Counted from the stretch's first letter, positions 17,526-27,036 are shown. The stretch is DNA of 64,000 nucleotides from Sulfurisoma sp963709555 (GCA_963709555.1 CAVPWR010000008.1:124001-188000), one strand, 5' to 3'. Notes: generated by a model from the letters alone, not told the origin. Translations and numbers: made by a program.

Positions 17526-19079
17526 ATGAGCAACCCAGCCATGGTGTCCGAAGCGCCCCTCAAGGTGCTGGTGGTGGACGACACCGCCACCAACCGCCAG
17601 ATCGTCAGCGTCTTCCTCAAGAAGCTGGGACAGGATGTCGTCCTCGCCGAAGACGGCGCCCAGGCCGTCGAGAAATTCCAGCGCGACACCTTCGACCTCG
17701 TCCTGATGGACGTGATGATGCCGGTCATGGACGGCTACGAGGCCACGCGCCGGATCAAGGCGCTGTGCGGCGACCGCTGGGTGCCGGTGGTGTTCCTCTC
17801 CGCGCTGGACAAGGACGACAACCTCGTCGCCGGCCTCGATGCCGGTGGTGACGACTACCTCTCCAAGCCCATCAACTTCGTCGTGCTGCAGGCCAAGCTG
17901 CGCTCGCTGCGGCGCGCCATCGAGGGCAACCGGCGGCTGGCCGAGGCCCGTCTCTGGCTGCAGACGGTCAGCGACACCATCGTCGACGCCGTCATCACCA
18001 TCGACACCCAGGCCAGCATGCGTTCGGTCAATCCGGCGACGGCGCAGATGTTCGGCTACACCCCCGAGGAACTGATCGGACAAAACGTCAACCTGCTGAT
18101 GCCCGAGCCCTGGCACAGCGCGCACGACGGCTATGTCGGCCGCTACGTGCATGGCGGGGAACCGCACATCATCGGCGTCGGCCAGCGCGACATCCAGGGC
18201 CGGCGCAAGGACGGCAGCGTTTTTCCGGTCGAGCTCGGCGTCGGCGAGGCGCGCATCAACGACGAGCGCGTCTTCATCGGCGTGCTGCGCGACGTGACGC
18301 AGCGGCAGCGCGACGAGCAACGGCTCAAGGATGCCTTCGCCCGGCTGCAGTCCTACCATGACCACCAGGAAGCCGAGAATGCGCTCGCCGCCGACATCCT
18401 GTCGCGCCAGCTGACGCGCAGCAGTCTCGCCGATCCGGCGCTGGCGTCGTGGGTCGCCCCGGCGGCCGGCGTATCCGGCGACGTCATCGCCGCTGCGCGC
18501 ACGGCGGGCGGCGAACTCTACGTGATGCTGGCCGATGCCACCGGCCACGGCCTCGCCGCCTCGATCAGCACCCTGCCGCTATTGACCCTGTTCTATGAAA
18601 TGGTCGATTGGGGCATGGCGCTGCCGGCCATCGTCGCGCGCATCAACGACCAGCTGTGCCAGGCGCTGCCCTCATCGCGCTTCGTCGCGGCCGCCTTCCT
18701 CGCCATCGACGAGCGGAACCATCGCGCGGAGGCCTGGATCGGCGGCGTGCCCCCGGTGCTGCTGCTCGGCCCCGACGGCACGGTCAGCCGCGTGCTCGAT
18801 TCGCAGCGGGTGCCGCTGGGCATCGTCGAATTCGATGGTGAGATGTCGAACGTCGAGCGCATCGACCTGGCGCCGGGCAGCCAGTTCGTGCTGCTCTCGG
18901 ACGGACTGATCGAAGCCGCCAACAGCGCCGGGGAACCCTTCGGCATGGCCCGGCTGCAGTCGACCCTGGCCGCCGCGCCGGCCGAGCGGCGCATCGCCGC
19001 CGTGCAGACGGCCCTGCGACTGCACCTCGACGAGGCCGAGGCGCACGACGACGTCACCCTGCTGCTGGTCAGCGCCTAG
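17526..19079 (+). CDS. Response regulator with PAS and PP2C (SpoIIE/RsbU) output
   Basis: A 517-residue cytoplasmic signalling protein. Residues 12-130 are a receiver domain with the phosphorylated aspartate at 62 (VLMDVMMPVMDG); about 140-265 is a PAS domain with a PAC tail (FIGVLRDVTQRQRDEQ); the C-terminal 230 residues are a PP2C phosphatase of the SpoIIE type (GVSGDVIAA, DATGHGLAAS, LLSDGLIEAAN, HDDVTLLLV), with the metal-binding aspartates retained. It would dephosphorylate an anti-sigma antagonist or similar STAS protein, but no such partner gene is in the window. It faces a hybrid histidine kinase on the opposite strand, the obvious candidate phosphodonor. Confidence 0.88.
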   Translation: MSNPAMVSEAPLKVLVVDDTATNRQIVSVFLKKLGQDVVLAEDGAQAVEKFQRDTFDLVLMDVMMPVMDGYEATRRIKALCGDRWVPVVFLSALDKDDNLVAGLDAGGDDYLSKPINFVVLQAKLRSLRRAIEGNRRLAEARLWLQTVSDTIVDAVITIDTQASMRSVNPATAQMFGYTPEELIGQNVNLLMPEPWHSAHDGYVGRYVHGGEPHIIGVGQRDIQGRRKDGSVFPVELGVGEARINDERVFIGVLRDVTQRQRDEQRLKDAFARLQSYHDHQEAENALAADILSRQLTRSSLADPALASWVAPAAGVSGDVIAAARTAGGELYVMLADATGHGLAASISTLPLLTLFYEMVDWGMALPAIVARINDQLCQALPSSRFVAAAFLAIDERNHRAEAWIGGVPPVLLLGPDGTVSRVLDSQRVPLGIVEFDGEMSNVERIDLAPGSQFVLLSDGLIEAANSAGEPFGMARLQSTLAAAPAERRIAAVQTALRLHLDEAEAHDDVTLLLVSA

Positions 19080-19087
19080 GCTGCCGG

Positions 19088-21694
19088 TCAGCCGGTCAGC
19101 CGGCGCACCGCCTCGCGCAGCGTCTCCACCTTGAAGGGTTTCGAAATGTAGTCGTCCATGCCGGCGGCGAGGAGGCGCTCGCGGTCGCCGGTCATGGCAT
19201 TGGCGGTGACGGCCAGGATCGGCGTGCGGCTGCGCCCGCTGCGGGCCTCCTCGGCGCGGATCAGTTGCGTCGCCTCGATGCCATCCACTTCAGGCATCTG
19301 CACGTCCATCAGCACCAGATCGAAGCTGCCGCCGCGCCACGCCGCGTAGGCCTCGCGACCGTTCTCGGCCAGGGTGACGCGGTGGCCCATTTTTTTCAGC
19401 ACGGCGAGGGCCAGGCGCTGGTTGACCGGGTTGTCCTCGGCCAGCAGCAGCGCCAGCGACTTCTCAGCCCCAACTTCGCCCGGCGTCGCCGTGGCGCCAG
19501 CGCCGACTTTTCCCTGGTCTGCCGCCAGCGTCAGGTCCAGCGTGAAATGGAAGCGGCTGCCGGCGCCGGGGGTGCTTTCGACCCAGATGCGGCCGCCCAT
19601 CAGTTCGACCAGGCGCCGGGTGATGGTGAGCCCGAGGCCGGTGCCGCCGAAGCGGCGCGTCACCGAGCCGTCGGCCTGGCGGAAAGGCTGGAAGATGCGC
19701 TCGACCTGGTCCGCCGCGATGCCGACGCCAGTGTCGCTGATGGTGAAGTGGAGTGTGCCGCCGCTCTCGCGGCGGACGCTGACGACGACCTCGCCCTGCG
19801 CGGTGAACTTGAGGGCGTTGCCCACCAGGTTGAACAATATCTGGTTGATGCGCACCGGGTCGCCCAGCCACATGCGCGGCAGCTCCGGCGCAAGGTGGCT
19901 GCGCAGCACCAGGCCTTTCTCGCGGGCGGTGAAGTCGAGGCTGCGGATGTTGTCTTCGACGCTGGCATGGAGATCGAAGGGCACGCTTTCTACCTGCAGG
20001 CGACCGGCCTCGATCTTGGAGAAATCCAGGATGTCGTTGATGATGGTCAGCAGGTTGTCGGCCGAGCGCTTGACCAGCGTCAGGTAGTCGCGCTGCTCGG
20101 TGGAGAGCTGCGTATCGAGGACGATGTCGGTGAGGCCGATGATGCCGTTCATCGGCGTGCGAATCTCGTGGCTCATGTTGGCGAGGAACTCGCTCTTGGT
20201 GCGGCTGGCTTCCTCGGCGACCTGCTTGGCTTCGCGCAGCACCTTTTCGATTTCCTTGCGTGCGGTGATGTCGCGGAAGGCGGTGACCGAACCGATCATG
20301 ACGCCGTCTTCGAACAGCGGCGTGGCGGCGACCTCGACCGGAATCAGTCGGCCATGGCGGTGGCTGAACCATTCCTCGCCCTGGTAGGCGTGGCCGGCCT
20401 GGACGTTGCGGTAGATCGGACACTGTGCCAGCGGCAGGTGGTCATTGACGGCATGGGAATGGAACATCTCGTGGGCGACGCGGCCGAGCGCGGCCTCGCG
20501 TTCGAGGCCGAGGATCGCCAGGGCCGCCGGATTGATCAGGGTGATCACGCCACGCGTATTCATGACGTAGAGGCCTTCGGCCATGGTGTCGGTGATGGCC
20601 TCGAGGCGGCGCCGTTCGCGCTCCAGCGCCAGCGTGTCGGTCTGGGCGCGCAGCAGCAGCACCAGCAACGCGCCTAGGAGCAGCGTCGATATCGCCACGC
20701 TGAACCCGAAGTCGCGCTGCAGCAGGGTGGCGAAGGGCGCCCGGGCGTAGGAAACGACGTAGCCCGCGGTGCGATCGCTGACGTCCTTGACCGGCATGAA
20801 GGACACCGCCCACGGCCCCTGGTCGGGCAGGTCGGCGCGCACGGTGAAGGCCGTGCCGCTGGCCAGGCCTGCGCGTACCGCGACCATATCGCGCAACTGC
20901 CGGTTGAGGCTTTCGGCTTCGCTGCTCGGCGGCGGCGCGCTGTCCGGCAGCTTGAGGCCCGGGTCCTCGACCAGGAAGTCGGGATCGATGCTCGCCGGGG
21001 CGTAGAGCCGCTCCTGGCCGGCGAACAGCTTGGGCGCGACTTCTGCCTTGCTGAGGATGAAGGCATATTCGCGCGAGGGGTCGAGCCGGGTCATGGCGTC
21101 GCGGATGGCCTTGAAGGTGACGCTGGCCTCGACGCTGCCGACATGGCGCCCGTCGCTGAACATCGGATAGACGTAGCGGAAGCCGGAGACCACCTTGCCC
21201 GACTCGAAGCCCTGCACCGGCCTCTTCTCGGTGTTGGCGATGCGCACCGAGGGGCGCGCCTCGAACAGCGGGTCGCCGAAGCGATCGGGCTGGTGGAAGC
21301 GCAGGAAGCTGCGGCCGTCGGGCAGGTGGAAGTGCAACTGGCGCAGGTTGCGTTCGCGCAGCTTCTGGTAGGTCGGAAGGAGTTCGCGGTAGAGCTGGCC
21401 GCGCAGCAGGCCCTGGGCTTCGCCTTCCACCATGCCGCCACGGGCCAGCAGGTCCCGCACCTCGGGCCGGTCGATGATTTCGTGGAAGGCGACATCCATC
21501 GCCAGGCCGTACATCTGGATGCTTGAACGGTAGGCGGTCTCCACCACCGTGCGGTAATGCTCGAAGTGCTGGGTTTCCTTGTCGCTGCGGGTGAGGTGGA
21601 GGAAGAAGACCGCCGCCACCTCGAGCAGTGCGAAAAGCGCCACGATCCAGCGCTTGGAGATTACCCGGGTTCGCACTGCCTGGCCTTCAGGCAT
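19088..21694 (-). CDS. Hybrid sensor histidine kinase (periplasmic sensor, PAS, HisKA, HATPase, REC)
   Basis: A membrane kinase of about 868 residues from the ATG at 21694 (an in-frame ATG at 21745 would add 17). Order: TM helix near the N-terminus (WIVALFALLEVAAVFFLHL), a 280-residue extracytoplasmic Cache-like sensor, a second TM helix, a PAS domain (YVMNTRGVITLINPAALAIL), the phosphoacceptor box FLANMSHEIRTPMNG (histidine near residue 507), HATPase boxes (NLVGNALKFT, DTGVGI, GGTGLGLTI) and a C-terminal receiver (LVLMDVQMPEVDG). The linker between the kinase core and the receiver is encoded by a copy of the 24-bp element (GKVGAGAT). It converges on the REC-PAS-PP2C gene, leaving eight bases, and probably signals to it. 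Confidence 0.87.
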   Translation of the reverse strand: MPEGQAVRTRVISKRWIVALFALLEVAAVFFLHLTRSDKETQHFEHYRTVVETAYRSSIQMYGLAMDVAFHEIIDRPEVRDLLARGGMVEGEAQGLLRGQLYRELLPTYQKLRERNLRQLHFHLPDGRSFLRFHQPDRFGDPLFEARPSVRIANTEKRPVQGFESGKVVSGFRYVYPMFSDGRHVGSVEASVTFKAIRDAMTRLDPSREYAFILSKAEVAPKLFAGQERLYAPASIDPDFLVEDPGLKLPDSAPPPSSEAESLNRQLRDMVAVRAGLASGTAFTVRADLPDQGPWAVSFMPVKDVSDRTAGYVVSYARAPFATLLQRDFGFSVAISTLLLGALLVLLLRAQTDTLALERERRRLEAITDTMAEGLYVMNTRGVITLINPAALAILGLEREAALGRVAHEMFHSHAVNDHLPLAQCPIYRNVQAGHAYQGEEWFSHRHGRLIPVEVAATPLFEDGVMIGSVTAFRDITARKEIEKVLREAKQVAEEASRTKSEFLANMSHEIRTPMNGIIGLTDIVLDTQLSTEQRDYLTLVKRSADNLLTIINDILDFSKIEAGRLQVESVPFDLHASVEDNIRSLDFTAREKGLVLRSHLAPELPRMWLGDPVRINQILFNLVGNALKFTAQGEVVVSVRRESGGTLHFTISDTGVGIAADQVERIFQPFRQADGSVTRRFGGTGLGLTITRRLVELMGGRIWVESTPGAGSRFHFTLDLTLAADQGKVGAGATATPGEVGAEKSLALLLAEDNPVNQRLALAVLKKMGHRVTLAENGREAYAAWRGGSFDLVLMDVQMPEVDGIEATQLIRAEEARSGRSRTPILAVTANAMTGDRERLLAAGMDDYISKPFKVETLREAVRRLTG
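19488..19511 (+). repeat. Dispersed 24-bp element, copy 3 (kinase-receiver linker)
   Basis: GCCGTGGCGCCAGC followed by GCCGACTTTT. On the opposite strand it codes KVGAGATA in the linker joining the HATPase and receiver domains of the hybrid kinase. Confidence 0.75.
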
Positions 21695-21812
21695 GCGCCT
21701 GCGCGGGAAAGCCGGCGCCGTCACGGGGTTGCCGTGGCGGCGCAAAGGCCGGCAACCCGGCCTGGGCCGCGAGCGAAACGCCGGTGAGCAAAAGGGCGGA
21801 GGTGCGCTTCAT
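21687..21812 (-). CDS. Possible small exported peptide overlapping the kinase start
   Basis: A 41-codon frame beginning MKRTSALLLTGVSLAAQAG with the character of a signal peptide, ending at a TGA that overlaps the first codons of the kinase (start 21694). It might be a short leader peptide coupled to kinase translation, or the remnant of a gene. I do not recognise it, and no clear Shine-Dalgarno precedes it. Confidence 0.25.
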   Translation of the reverse strand: MKRTSALLLTGVSLAAQAGLPAFAPPRQPRDGAGFPAQAHA

Positions 21813-21962
21813 GGTTGCATCCGGTGCGGTGACTTCGTCAGTATAGCGACGCGCCGGCAAGTCGGTGCTTGTGGCGGCAGACAGTGGCCGGCGGGTGCGG
21901 GCGTGTCGCTATAATTATCAATTCAGGAAGACTTCATAGCTACCCCCCCAGGAGGACTTGTC

Positions 21963-22559
21963 ATGACCGATACCGATCGCCTCGAGCGCGCCATCGCGCT
22001 CTTTGATGCCGCCAATGCCGAAGATCCCAACCAGGACGAAGGCCAGCCCAAGGAACTGCTCTACGCCCAGCGCATGACCGAGATGCTCGGCCGCTTTGCC
22101 CCGGCCGCGTCCGAGGCCGTGCAGCTGGCCGTGCGCGCCCAGCACATCAAGCGCTGGACCGTGCCGCGCGGCGACTACCCGATGACCAAGGAAGGCTATT
22201 ACGCCTGGCGCACCGGCCTCTACAAGTTCCACGCCGACACCGCTGGCGAGTTGATGCGGCAGGCTGGCTACGACGACGCGATGATCGAGCGCGTCAAGGC
22301 CGCCGTGGGCAAGCGCGGCATCAAGGTCAACCCCGAGACGCAGATGCTTGAGGATGTCACCGACCTCGTCTTCATCGAGTACTACATGCTTGGCTTCGCC
22401 GGCCAGCATGCCGAATACTCCGAGGAGAAGTGGCTCGAGATCATCCGCAAGACCTGGAAGAAGATGTCGGATGACGCCCACGCCTTCGCCCTCTCCGGCA
22501 AACTCAAGCTGCCCGAGCCGCTGGTGCCGCTGATCACCAAGGCCGTCACCGGGGCCTGA
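21963..22559 (+). CDS. DUF4202 domain protein
   Basis: A 198-residue soluble protein with features typical of DUF4202: FDAANAEDPN near the start, ELLYAQRMTEML, AVRAQHIKRWTVPRGDYPM and DVTDLVFIEYYML. The regularly spaced His, Asp and Glu residues (AQHIKRW, DLVFIEYY) suggest an HD-like helical metal site, but activity is not known to me. A strong Shine-Dalgarno (AGGAGG) lies eight bases before the ATG, and a TATAAT sequence at 21910-21915 is a candidate -10 box. The VOC gene follows 23 bases later. Confidence 0.8.
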   Translation: MTDTDRLERAIALFDAANAEDPNQDEGQPKELLYAQRMTEMLGRFAPAASEAVQLAVRAQHIKRWTVPRGDYPMTKEGYYAWRTGLYKFHADTAGELMRQAGYDDAMIERVKAAVGKRGIKVNPETQMLEDVTDLVFIEYYMLGFAGQHAEYSEEKWLEIIRKTWKKMSDDAHAFALSGKLKLPEPLVPLITKAVTGA

Positions 22560-22582
22560 GCCGGCACGTCGCGGCGGCGTCC

Positions 22583-23037
22583 ATGACATATGAGTTGCGC
22601 GTGCGTTCGCTCGGCCACGTCGTGCTGCGCGTTCGCGACCTCGAGGCTTCGCTCGCCTTCTACCGCGACGTGCTCGGCATGCGCGAGGCGGCGCGCTACC
22701 GCGGCGTCATGGCCTTCCTCACCTTCGGCAGCGGCAACCACCATGACCTCGCCTGCAGCAGATCGGCGCGGGCGCGCCGGGCCCCGAGGCCGGTCGCGTC
22801 GGCCTCTATCACGTGGCATTCAAGGTCGGCGACTCGCTCGAAACGCTGCGCGCGTGGAAGGGCAAGCTGCAGGCGGCGGGCGTCGTGCTGCACGGCGCCT
22901 CCGACCACAAGGTCAGTCAGTCGCTCTATCTCGCGGACCCGGACGGCATCGAGATCGAGCTTTACGTCGACGCCGACCCGGCGCTCTGGCGCGACGACCC
23001 CGCGGCCGTCGCGCACGTGCTGCCATTACGGATTTAG
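22583..23037 (+). CDS. VOC-family (glyoxalase/dioxygenase-like) protein, one frameshift
   Basis: About 151 residues when one missing C is restored near 22758, where CTCGCCTGCAG should read CTCGCCCTGCAG. The first frame gives HVVLRVRDLEASLAFYRDVLGM and FGSGNHHDLA; the second gives GRVGLYHVAFKVGDSLETL and SLYLADPDGIEIELYVDA. These are the two beta-alpha-beta-beta-beta modules of the vicinal oxygen chelate fold, with metal-ligand positions His (HVVLRV), His (HVAFKV) and Glu (IEIELY) present. The reaction is unknown; such proteins include ring-cleaving dioxygenases and glyoxalases. It precedes two 3-hydroxyacid dehydrogenase genes on the same strand. Confidence 0.8.
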
Positions 23038-23046
23038 GAGCAGGGC

Positions 23047-23922
23047 ATGGACATCGGCTTCATCGGCCTCGGCCTCATGGGCCGCCCCATGGCGGGGCAT
23101 CTGGCGGCGGCCGGCCATGCACTGCACCTGTGGGCGCGCCGTCCCGCATCGCTGGACCCGTTCAAGGACAGCGGCGCCAGCATCCATGGCAGCCCGGCCG
23201 GCGTGGCGCGCCATGCCGAAGTCGTGTTCACCATGGTTGCCGATGCCGCGGACGTCGAGGCGGTGTGCCTCGGCGCGGACGGCATCGCGGACGGCGCGCG
23301 GCCGGGCTGCGTCGTGGTCGACATGTCGACCATCAATCCCAATGCCGCGCGCGAGATCGGCGCACGGCTGGCCGATCGGGGCATCGAGTTCCTCGACGCG
23401 CCGGTGTCGGGCGGCGAGACCGGCGCGATCAACGCCGCGCTGACCATCATGGTCGGCGGCAAGGCGGACGTTTTCGAGCGGGTCAAGCCGCTGTTCGAGA
23501 ATCTCGGCAAGTCGGTGACGCTGATCGGCGGCAGCGGCGCGGGGCAGGTGGCCAAGGCCTGCAACCAGATCCTCACCGGCGTCGGCGTGGCCGCCGTGGC
23601 CGAGGCCTTCAATTTCGCCGCGAAGAGCGGCGTCGAACCGGCGCGGGTACGCGAGGCGCTGCTCGGCGGCTTCGCCTATTCCCGCATCCTCGAAATCCAC
23701 GGCCAGCGCATGCTCGACCGCAATTTCAAGCCCGGCTTCAAGGCCTGGATGCACCAGAAGGACCTGCGCATCGTGATGGAGGAGGCGCACCGCCTCGGCC
23801 TGATGCTGCCCGCGGCGGCGGCGACGGCGCAGCTGTTCAATGGCGTCGTCGGCAGCGGCATGGGCGAGGAAGACCACACCGCCGCGCTCAAGCTGCTGGA
23901 AAAGATGAGTTCGGCGGACTGA
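23047..23922 (+). CDS. 3-hydroxyisobutyrate dehydrogenase-family oxidoreductase (GlxR/GarR-like)
   Basis: A 291-residue NAD(P)-dependent beta-hydroxyacid dehydrogenase. The N-terminal Rossmann motif is GFIGLGLMGRPMAGHL, the substrate-binding signature is DAPVSGGETGA, and the catalytic lysine sits in GQVAKACNQI. GHALHLWARRP after the Rossmann glycine loop, with basic residues at the end of strand two, favours NADP(H). Likely substrates are tartronate semialdehyde, 3-hydroxyisobutyrate or succinic semialdehyde. AGGAGCAGGG precedes the start. A paralogue follows after four bases, and both precede a c-di-GMP enzyme. Confidence 0.87.
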   Translation: MDIGFIGLGLMGRPMAGHLAAAGHALHLWARRPASLDPFKDSGASIHGSPAGVARHAEVVFTMVADAADVEAVCLGADGIADGARPGCVVVDMSTINPNAAREIGARLADRGIEFLDAPVSGGETGAINAALTIMVGGKADVFERVKPLFENLGKSVTLIGGSGAGQVAKACNQILTGVGVAAVAEAFNFAAKSGVEPARVREALLGGFAYSRILEIHGQRMLDRNFKPGFKAWMHQKDLRIVMEEAHRLGLMLPAAAATAQLFNGVVGSGMGEEDHTAALKLLEKMSSAD

Positions 23923-23926
23923 CTTC

Positions 23927-24778
23927 ATGCGCCTGGGATTCATCGGTTTCGGCACCATGGGCCGGCCCATGGCGGAGCACCTGCTGCGTGCGGGGCATGA
24001 GCTGCATGTCTGGTCGCGCCGTCCCGCCAGCGCCGATATTCTGCTGGAGCAAGGCGCGGTCCGCTGCGAATCGCCGGCGGACGTGGCGCGGGCGAGCGAC
24101 ATCGTCTGCACCAATGTCACCGGCAGCGCCGACGTCGAGGCGCTGGCGGCGGAACTGGCCGGCGGCTTCGCCCCCGGTGCCATCCATGTCGATTTCTCCA
24201 CCATCGCGCCCTCGGCGGCGCGGCGCATCGCCGCGCGCCATGCGGAGCGCGGCGTCGATTTCGTCGACGCGCCGGTGTCGGGCGGCGGCGTCGGCGCGCA
24301 AAACGCCACGCTGGCCATCATGTGGGGCGGAAAGTCGGCGCTGGCGCCACGCCTCGAGCCGGTTTTTTCGGTGCTGGGCAAGACCGTGGTGCGCGTCGGC
24401 GAGGCCGGCGCGGGCCAGGTGGCCAAGGCCTGCAACCAGATGGTGATGGTGTCCGCCATCGCCGCCTGCGCCGAGGCGGCCCGGCTGGCGCAGGCTTCCG
24501 GCGTCGATTTCGGCCGCGTGCGCGAGGCCATGCTCGGCGGCTCGGCCGCCTCGCGCGTGCTCGACGTCTTCGGCGGCCGCATGGCGCGCCGCGATTTCGC
24601 CGCCGGCGTCGAGGCGCGGCTGCACCACAAGGATTTCGCGCTGCTGCTGGACGAGGCCGCCCGGCTCGGCGCGCCGCTACCCGTGGTGGCCGAGGTCGGA
24701 CAGATGCTCAACGCCCTGATGGGGCGGGGCTGGGGCACGCGCGACACGGCCTGCCTGCTCGAGGTGCTGGAGCCATGA
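23927..24778 (+). CDS. 3-hydroxyisobutyrate dehydrogenase-family oxidoreductase, second copy
   Basis: A 283-residue paralogue of the preceding gene with the same order of motifs: GFIGFGTMGRPMAEHL, DAPVSGGGVGAQNA and GQVAKACNQMVM with the catalytic lysine. The two differ in many places, so the duplication is old or the pair came by separate routes; they may act on different hydroxyacids or form a heteromer. The short segment WGGKSALAPR (from 24329) is encoded by bases matching 20 positions of the dispersed element, possibly by chance. The stop overlaps the next start as ATGA. Confidence 0.87.
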   Translation: MRLGFIGFGTMGRPMAEHLLRAGHELHVWSRRPASADILLEQGAVRCESPADVARASDIVCTNVTGSADVEALAAELAGGFAPGAIHVDFSTIAPSAARRIAARHAERGVDFVDAPVSGGGVGAQNATLAIMWGGKSALAPRLEPVFSVLGKTVVRVGEAGAGQVAKACNQMVMVSAIAACAEAARLAQASGVDFGRVREAMLGGSAASRVLDVFGGRMARRDFAAGVEARLHHKDFALLLDEAARLGAPLPVVAEVGQMLNALMGRGWGTRDTACLLEVLEP

Positions 24779-27024
24779 AAGAGGAAGCGCTCGCCGCGCT
24801 GGGCAAATCGGCCGTGATGGCGGCGTCGCAGACGCTGCTCGAGTTGCGTGCCATCCTCGACAACGCCACGGTCGGCATCCTCTTCTCGAAGAACCGCATG
24901 CTGGTGCAGGCCAACAAGGCCTTCCTCCAGATGTTCGGCTACGACGACATCGACGAGGTCGTCGGCCAGCCCGGCAGCATCCTCTATCCGGACCCGGAGG
25001 CCTACGAGGCGATCGGCCGCGAGGCCGGGCCGGTGCTGGCGGCGGGTGCGCCCTTCAGCAGCGAAATCGAGATGCGGCGCCGCGACGGCTCGACCTTCTG
25101 GTGCCGCATTTCGGCCAAGGCGATCAATCCGCTGCGCACCCAGGACGGCACCATCTGGATCACCGAGGACGTCACCGGGCGGCGTCGCCTGCGCCACGCC
25201 TTCGACGAGTCGCGGCGCGAGCTCGAGGCGATTTTCGACAATGCCGCCGTCGGCATCGTCTTCGTCCGCGACCAGGCCGTCCTGCGCTGCAACCGCCGCT
25301 TCGAGGAAATCTTCGGCTATGGCGCGGGCGAGCTGATCGGCAACTCGATGCGCGAGTTGCACCCGAGCGACGCCGACTTCCATCGCTTCGGCGACTGGGC
25401 CTGTCAGCGCATCGCCGCCGGCGAAATGGTGGTGACCGAAATGCGCGGACGGCGCAAGGACGGCACCGCGATCTGGGTGCGCGCCACCGGCCGCCAGGCC
25501 ACGGGTGCGGCCGACAGCGTCGACGTGGTGTGGATTTTCGAGGATGTGACCGAGCGCCACTCGGCCGAGCAGGCGCTGCGCCAGGCCAACGACGTGCTCG
25601 AGCAGCGGGTGCTCGAGCGCACCAGCGAGCTGTCCAGCACCAACCAGCAGCTGCAGGCCGAAATCTTCGAGCGCCTGCAGGCCGAGCAGCGCATCTGGCA
25701 CATCGCCCACCACGACGGCCTCACCGGCCTGCCCAACCGTACGCTGCTGCACGACCGCCTCGAACAGGCGCTGACCCAGGCCGGGCGGGCCGGCAGCCGG
25801 GTGGCGGTGATCTTCCTCGACCTCGACCGCTTCAAGGCCATCAACGACACGCTGGGCCACGGCATCGGCGATGAACTGCTGAAGCATGTTGCCGGGCGCC
25901 TGTCGGCGGTGGTGCGGGCGACGGACACGGTGTCGCGGCTCGGCGGCGACGAGTTCGTCATCGTCATGTCCGGTGTCGCCGGACCCGAGGATGCCGCGAC
26001 GGCGGCGCAGAAGGTCATCGACGCGCTGGCGACGGCGGTCGACATCGAGGGCCACAGCCTGCGCGCCACGCCCTCGCTCGGCATCGCGCTGTTTCCCGAC
26101 GACGGCACGGCGCCGCTGCAGTTGATGAAGAACGCCGACACGGCGATGTATCACGCCAAGGCGCGCGGCCGCAACACCTACGAGTTCTTCACCGCGCGGC
26201 TCAACGCCGAGACCGAGCATGCCTTCACCCTGGAGCAGCGGCTGCGCCAGGCCATCGAGGCCGGCCATCTGCGGCTGCATTACCAGCCGCTGGTGGACAT
26301 GGCGACGCGCAAGGTGGCCAGCCTCGAGGCGCTGCTGCGCTGGGACGACCCCGAGCGCGGCATCATCCTGCCGGGCGAGTTCATCCCGCTGGCCGAGGAA
26401 ACCGGGCTGATCGTGCCCATCGGCGAGTGGGTGATCGGCGAGGCCCTGCGGCAGAACCGGCGCTGGCAGGAAGCGGGCATGCCGCCGCTGCCGATATCGG
26501 TGAATCTGTCGCCGCGCCAGTTCCGCCAGAAGGATCTGGTCGAGCGCATACGCGCCCTCCTCGCCGAGACCGGCCAGCCGGCGCGGTTGCTCGAACTGGA
26601 GATCACCGAATCGATGCTGCTGCACGATCTCGATGTCGCATTGGCAACGTTGCGCGAGCTCGACGCCATGGGCGTGCGCCTGGCCATCGACGACTTCGGC
26701 ACCGGCTTCTCCAGCCTCAATTACCTCAAGCGCCTGCCGGTGCACAAGCTCAAGATCGACCAGTCCTTCGTCCGCGATCTTTGCACCGACCGCGACGACG
26801 CGGCCATCGTCAATGCCATCCTCGGGCTGGGCCGCGCCATGGACCTCAACGTGCTGGCCGAGGGCGTCGAGACCGGCGGCCAGCTCACCGCGCTCGGCCA
26901 ACTCGGCTGCCGCCATTACCAAGGCTACCTGTTCTCGCGGCCGCTGCCGCCGGAGCAGGTGCAACAGTTGTTCAACCCCTCCGTGCTCGGACAATTCGGC
27001 CCGGAACCCGACTTCACCCTGTAG
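24775..27024 (+). CDS. PAS-PAS-GGDEF-EAL c-di-GMP enzyme
   Basis: A 749-residue soluble protein. Two PAS domains (about 20-140 and 145-265, each opening with an ILDNA or IFDNAAVGI segment), a short coiled coil (about 270-305), a diguanylate cyclase domain with an intact GGDEF at 390-394, and a phosphodiesterase domain with EAL at 518-520 and the following conserved stretches (ESMLLHD, DDFGTGFSSL, KIDQSFV, AEGVET). Both active sites look complete, so it may make or break c-di-GMP depending on signals sensed by the PAS domains. No membrane segment is visible. It overlaps the dehydrogenase gene by four bases, an unexpected metabolic coupling. Confidence 0.9.
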   Translation: MKEEALAALGKSAVMAASQTLLELRAILDNATVGILFSKNRMLVQANKAFLQMFGYDDIDEVVGQPGSILYPDPEAYEAIGREAGPVLAAGAPFSSEIEMRRRDGSTFWCRISAKAINPLRTQDGTIWITEDVTGRRRLRHAFDESRRELEAIFDNAAVGIVFVRDQAVLRCNRRFEEIFGYGAGELIGNSMRELHPSDADFHRFGDWACQRIAAGEMVVTEMRGRRKDGTAIWVRATGRQATGAADSVDVVWIFEDVTERHSAEQALRQANDVLEQRVLERTSELSSTNQQLQAEIFERLQAEQRIWHIAHHDGLTGLPNRTLLHDRLEQALTQAGRAGSRVAVIFLDLDRFKAINDTLGHGIGDELLKHVAGRLSAVVRATDTVSRLGGDEFVIVMSGVAGPEDAATAAQKVIDALATAVDIEGHSLRATPSLGIALFPDDGTAPLQLMKNADTAMYHAKARGRNTYEFFTARLNAETEHAFTLEQRLRQAIEAGHLRLHYQPLVDMATRKVASLEALLRWDDPERGIILPGEFIPLAEETGLIVPIGEWVIGEALRQNRRWQEAGMPPLPISVNLSPRQFRQKDLVERIRALLAETGQPARLLELEITESMLLHDLDVALATLRELDAMGVRLAIDDFGTGFSSLNYLKRLPVHKLKIDQSFVRDLCTDRDDAAIVNAILGLGRAMDLNVLAEGVETGGQLTALGQLGCRHYQGYLFSRPLPPEQVQQLFNPSVLGQFGPEPDFTL

Positions 27025-27036
27025 AAAGGAAACACC

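Noticed and set aside
24018..24045. Further copy of the 24-bp element in the second dehydrogenase gene
   Set aside because: It encodes RRPAS, also present in the first dehydrogenase copy with different flanks, and lacks the CGACTTTT end.
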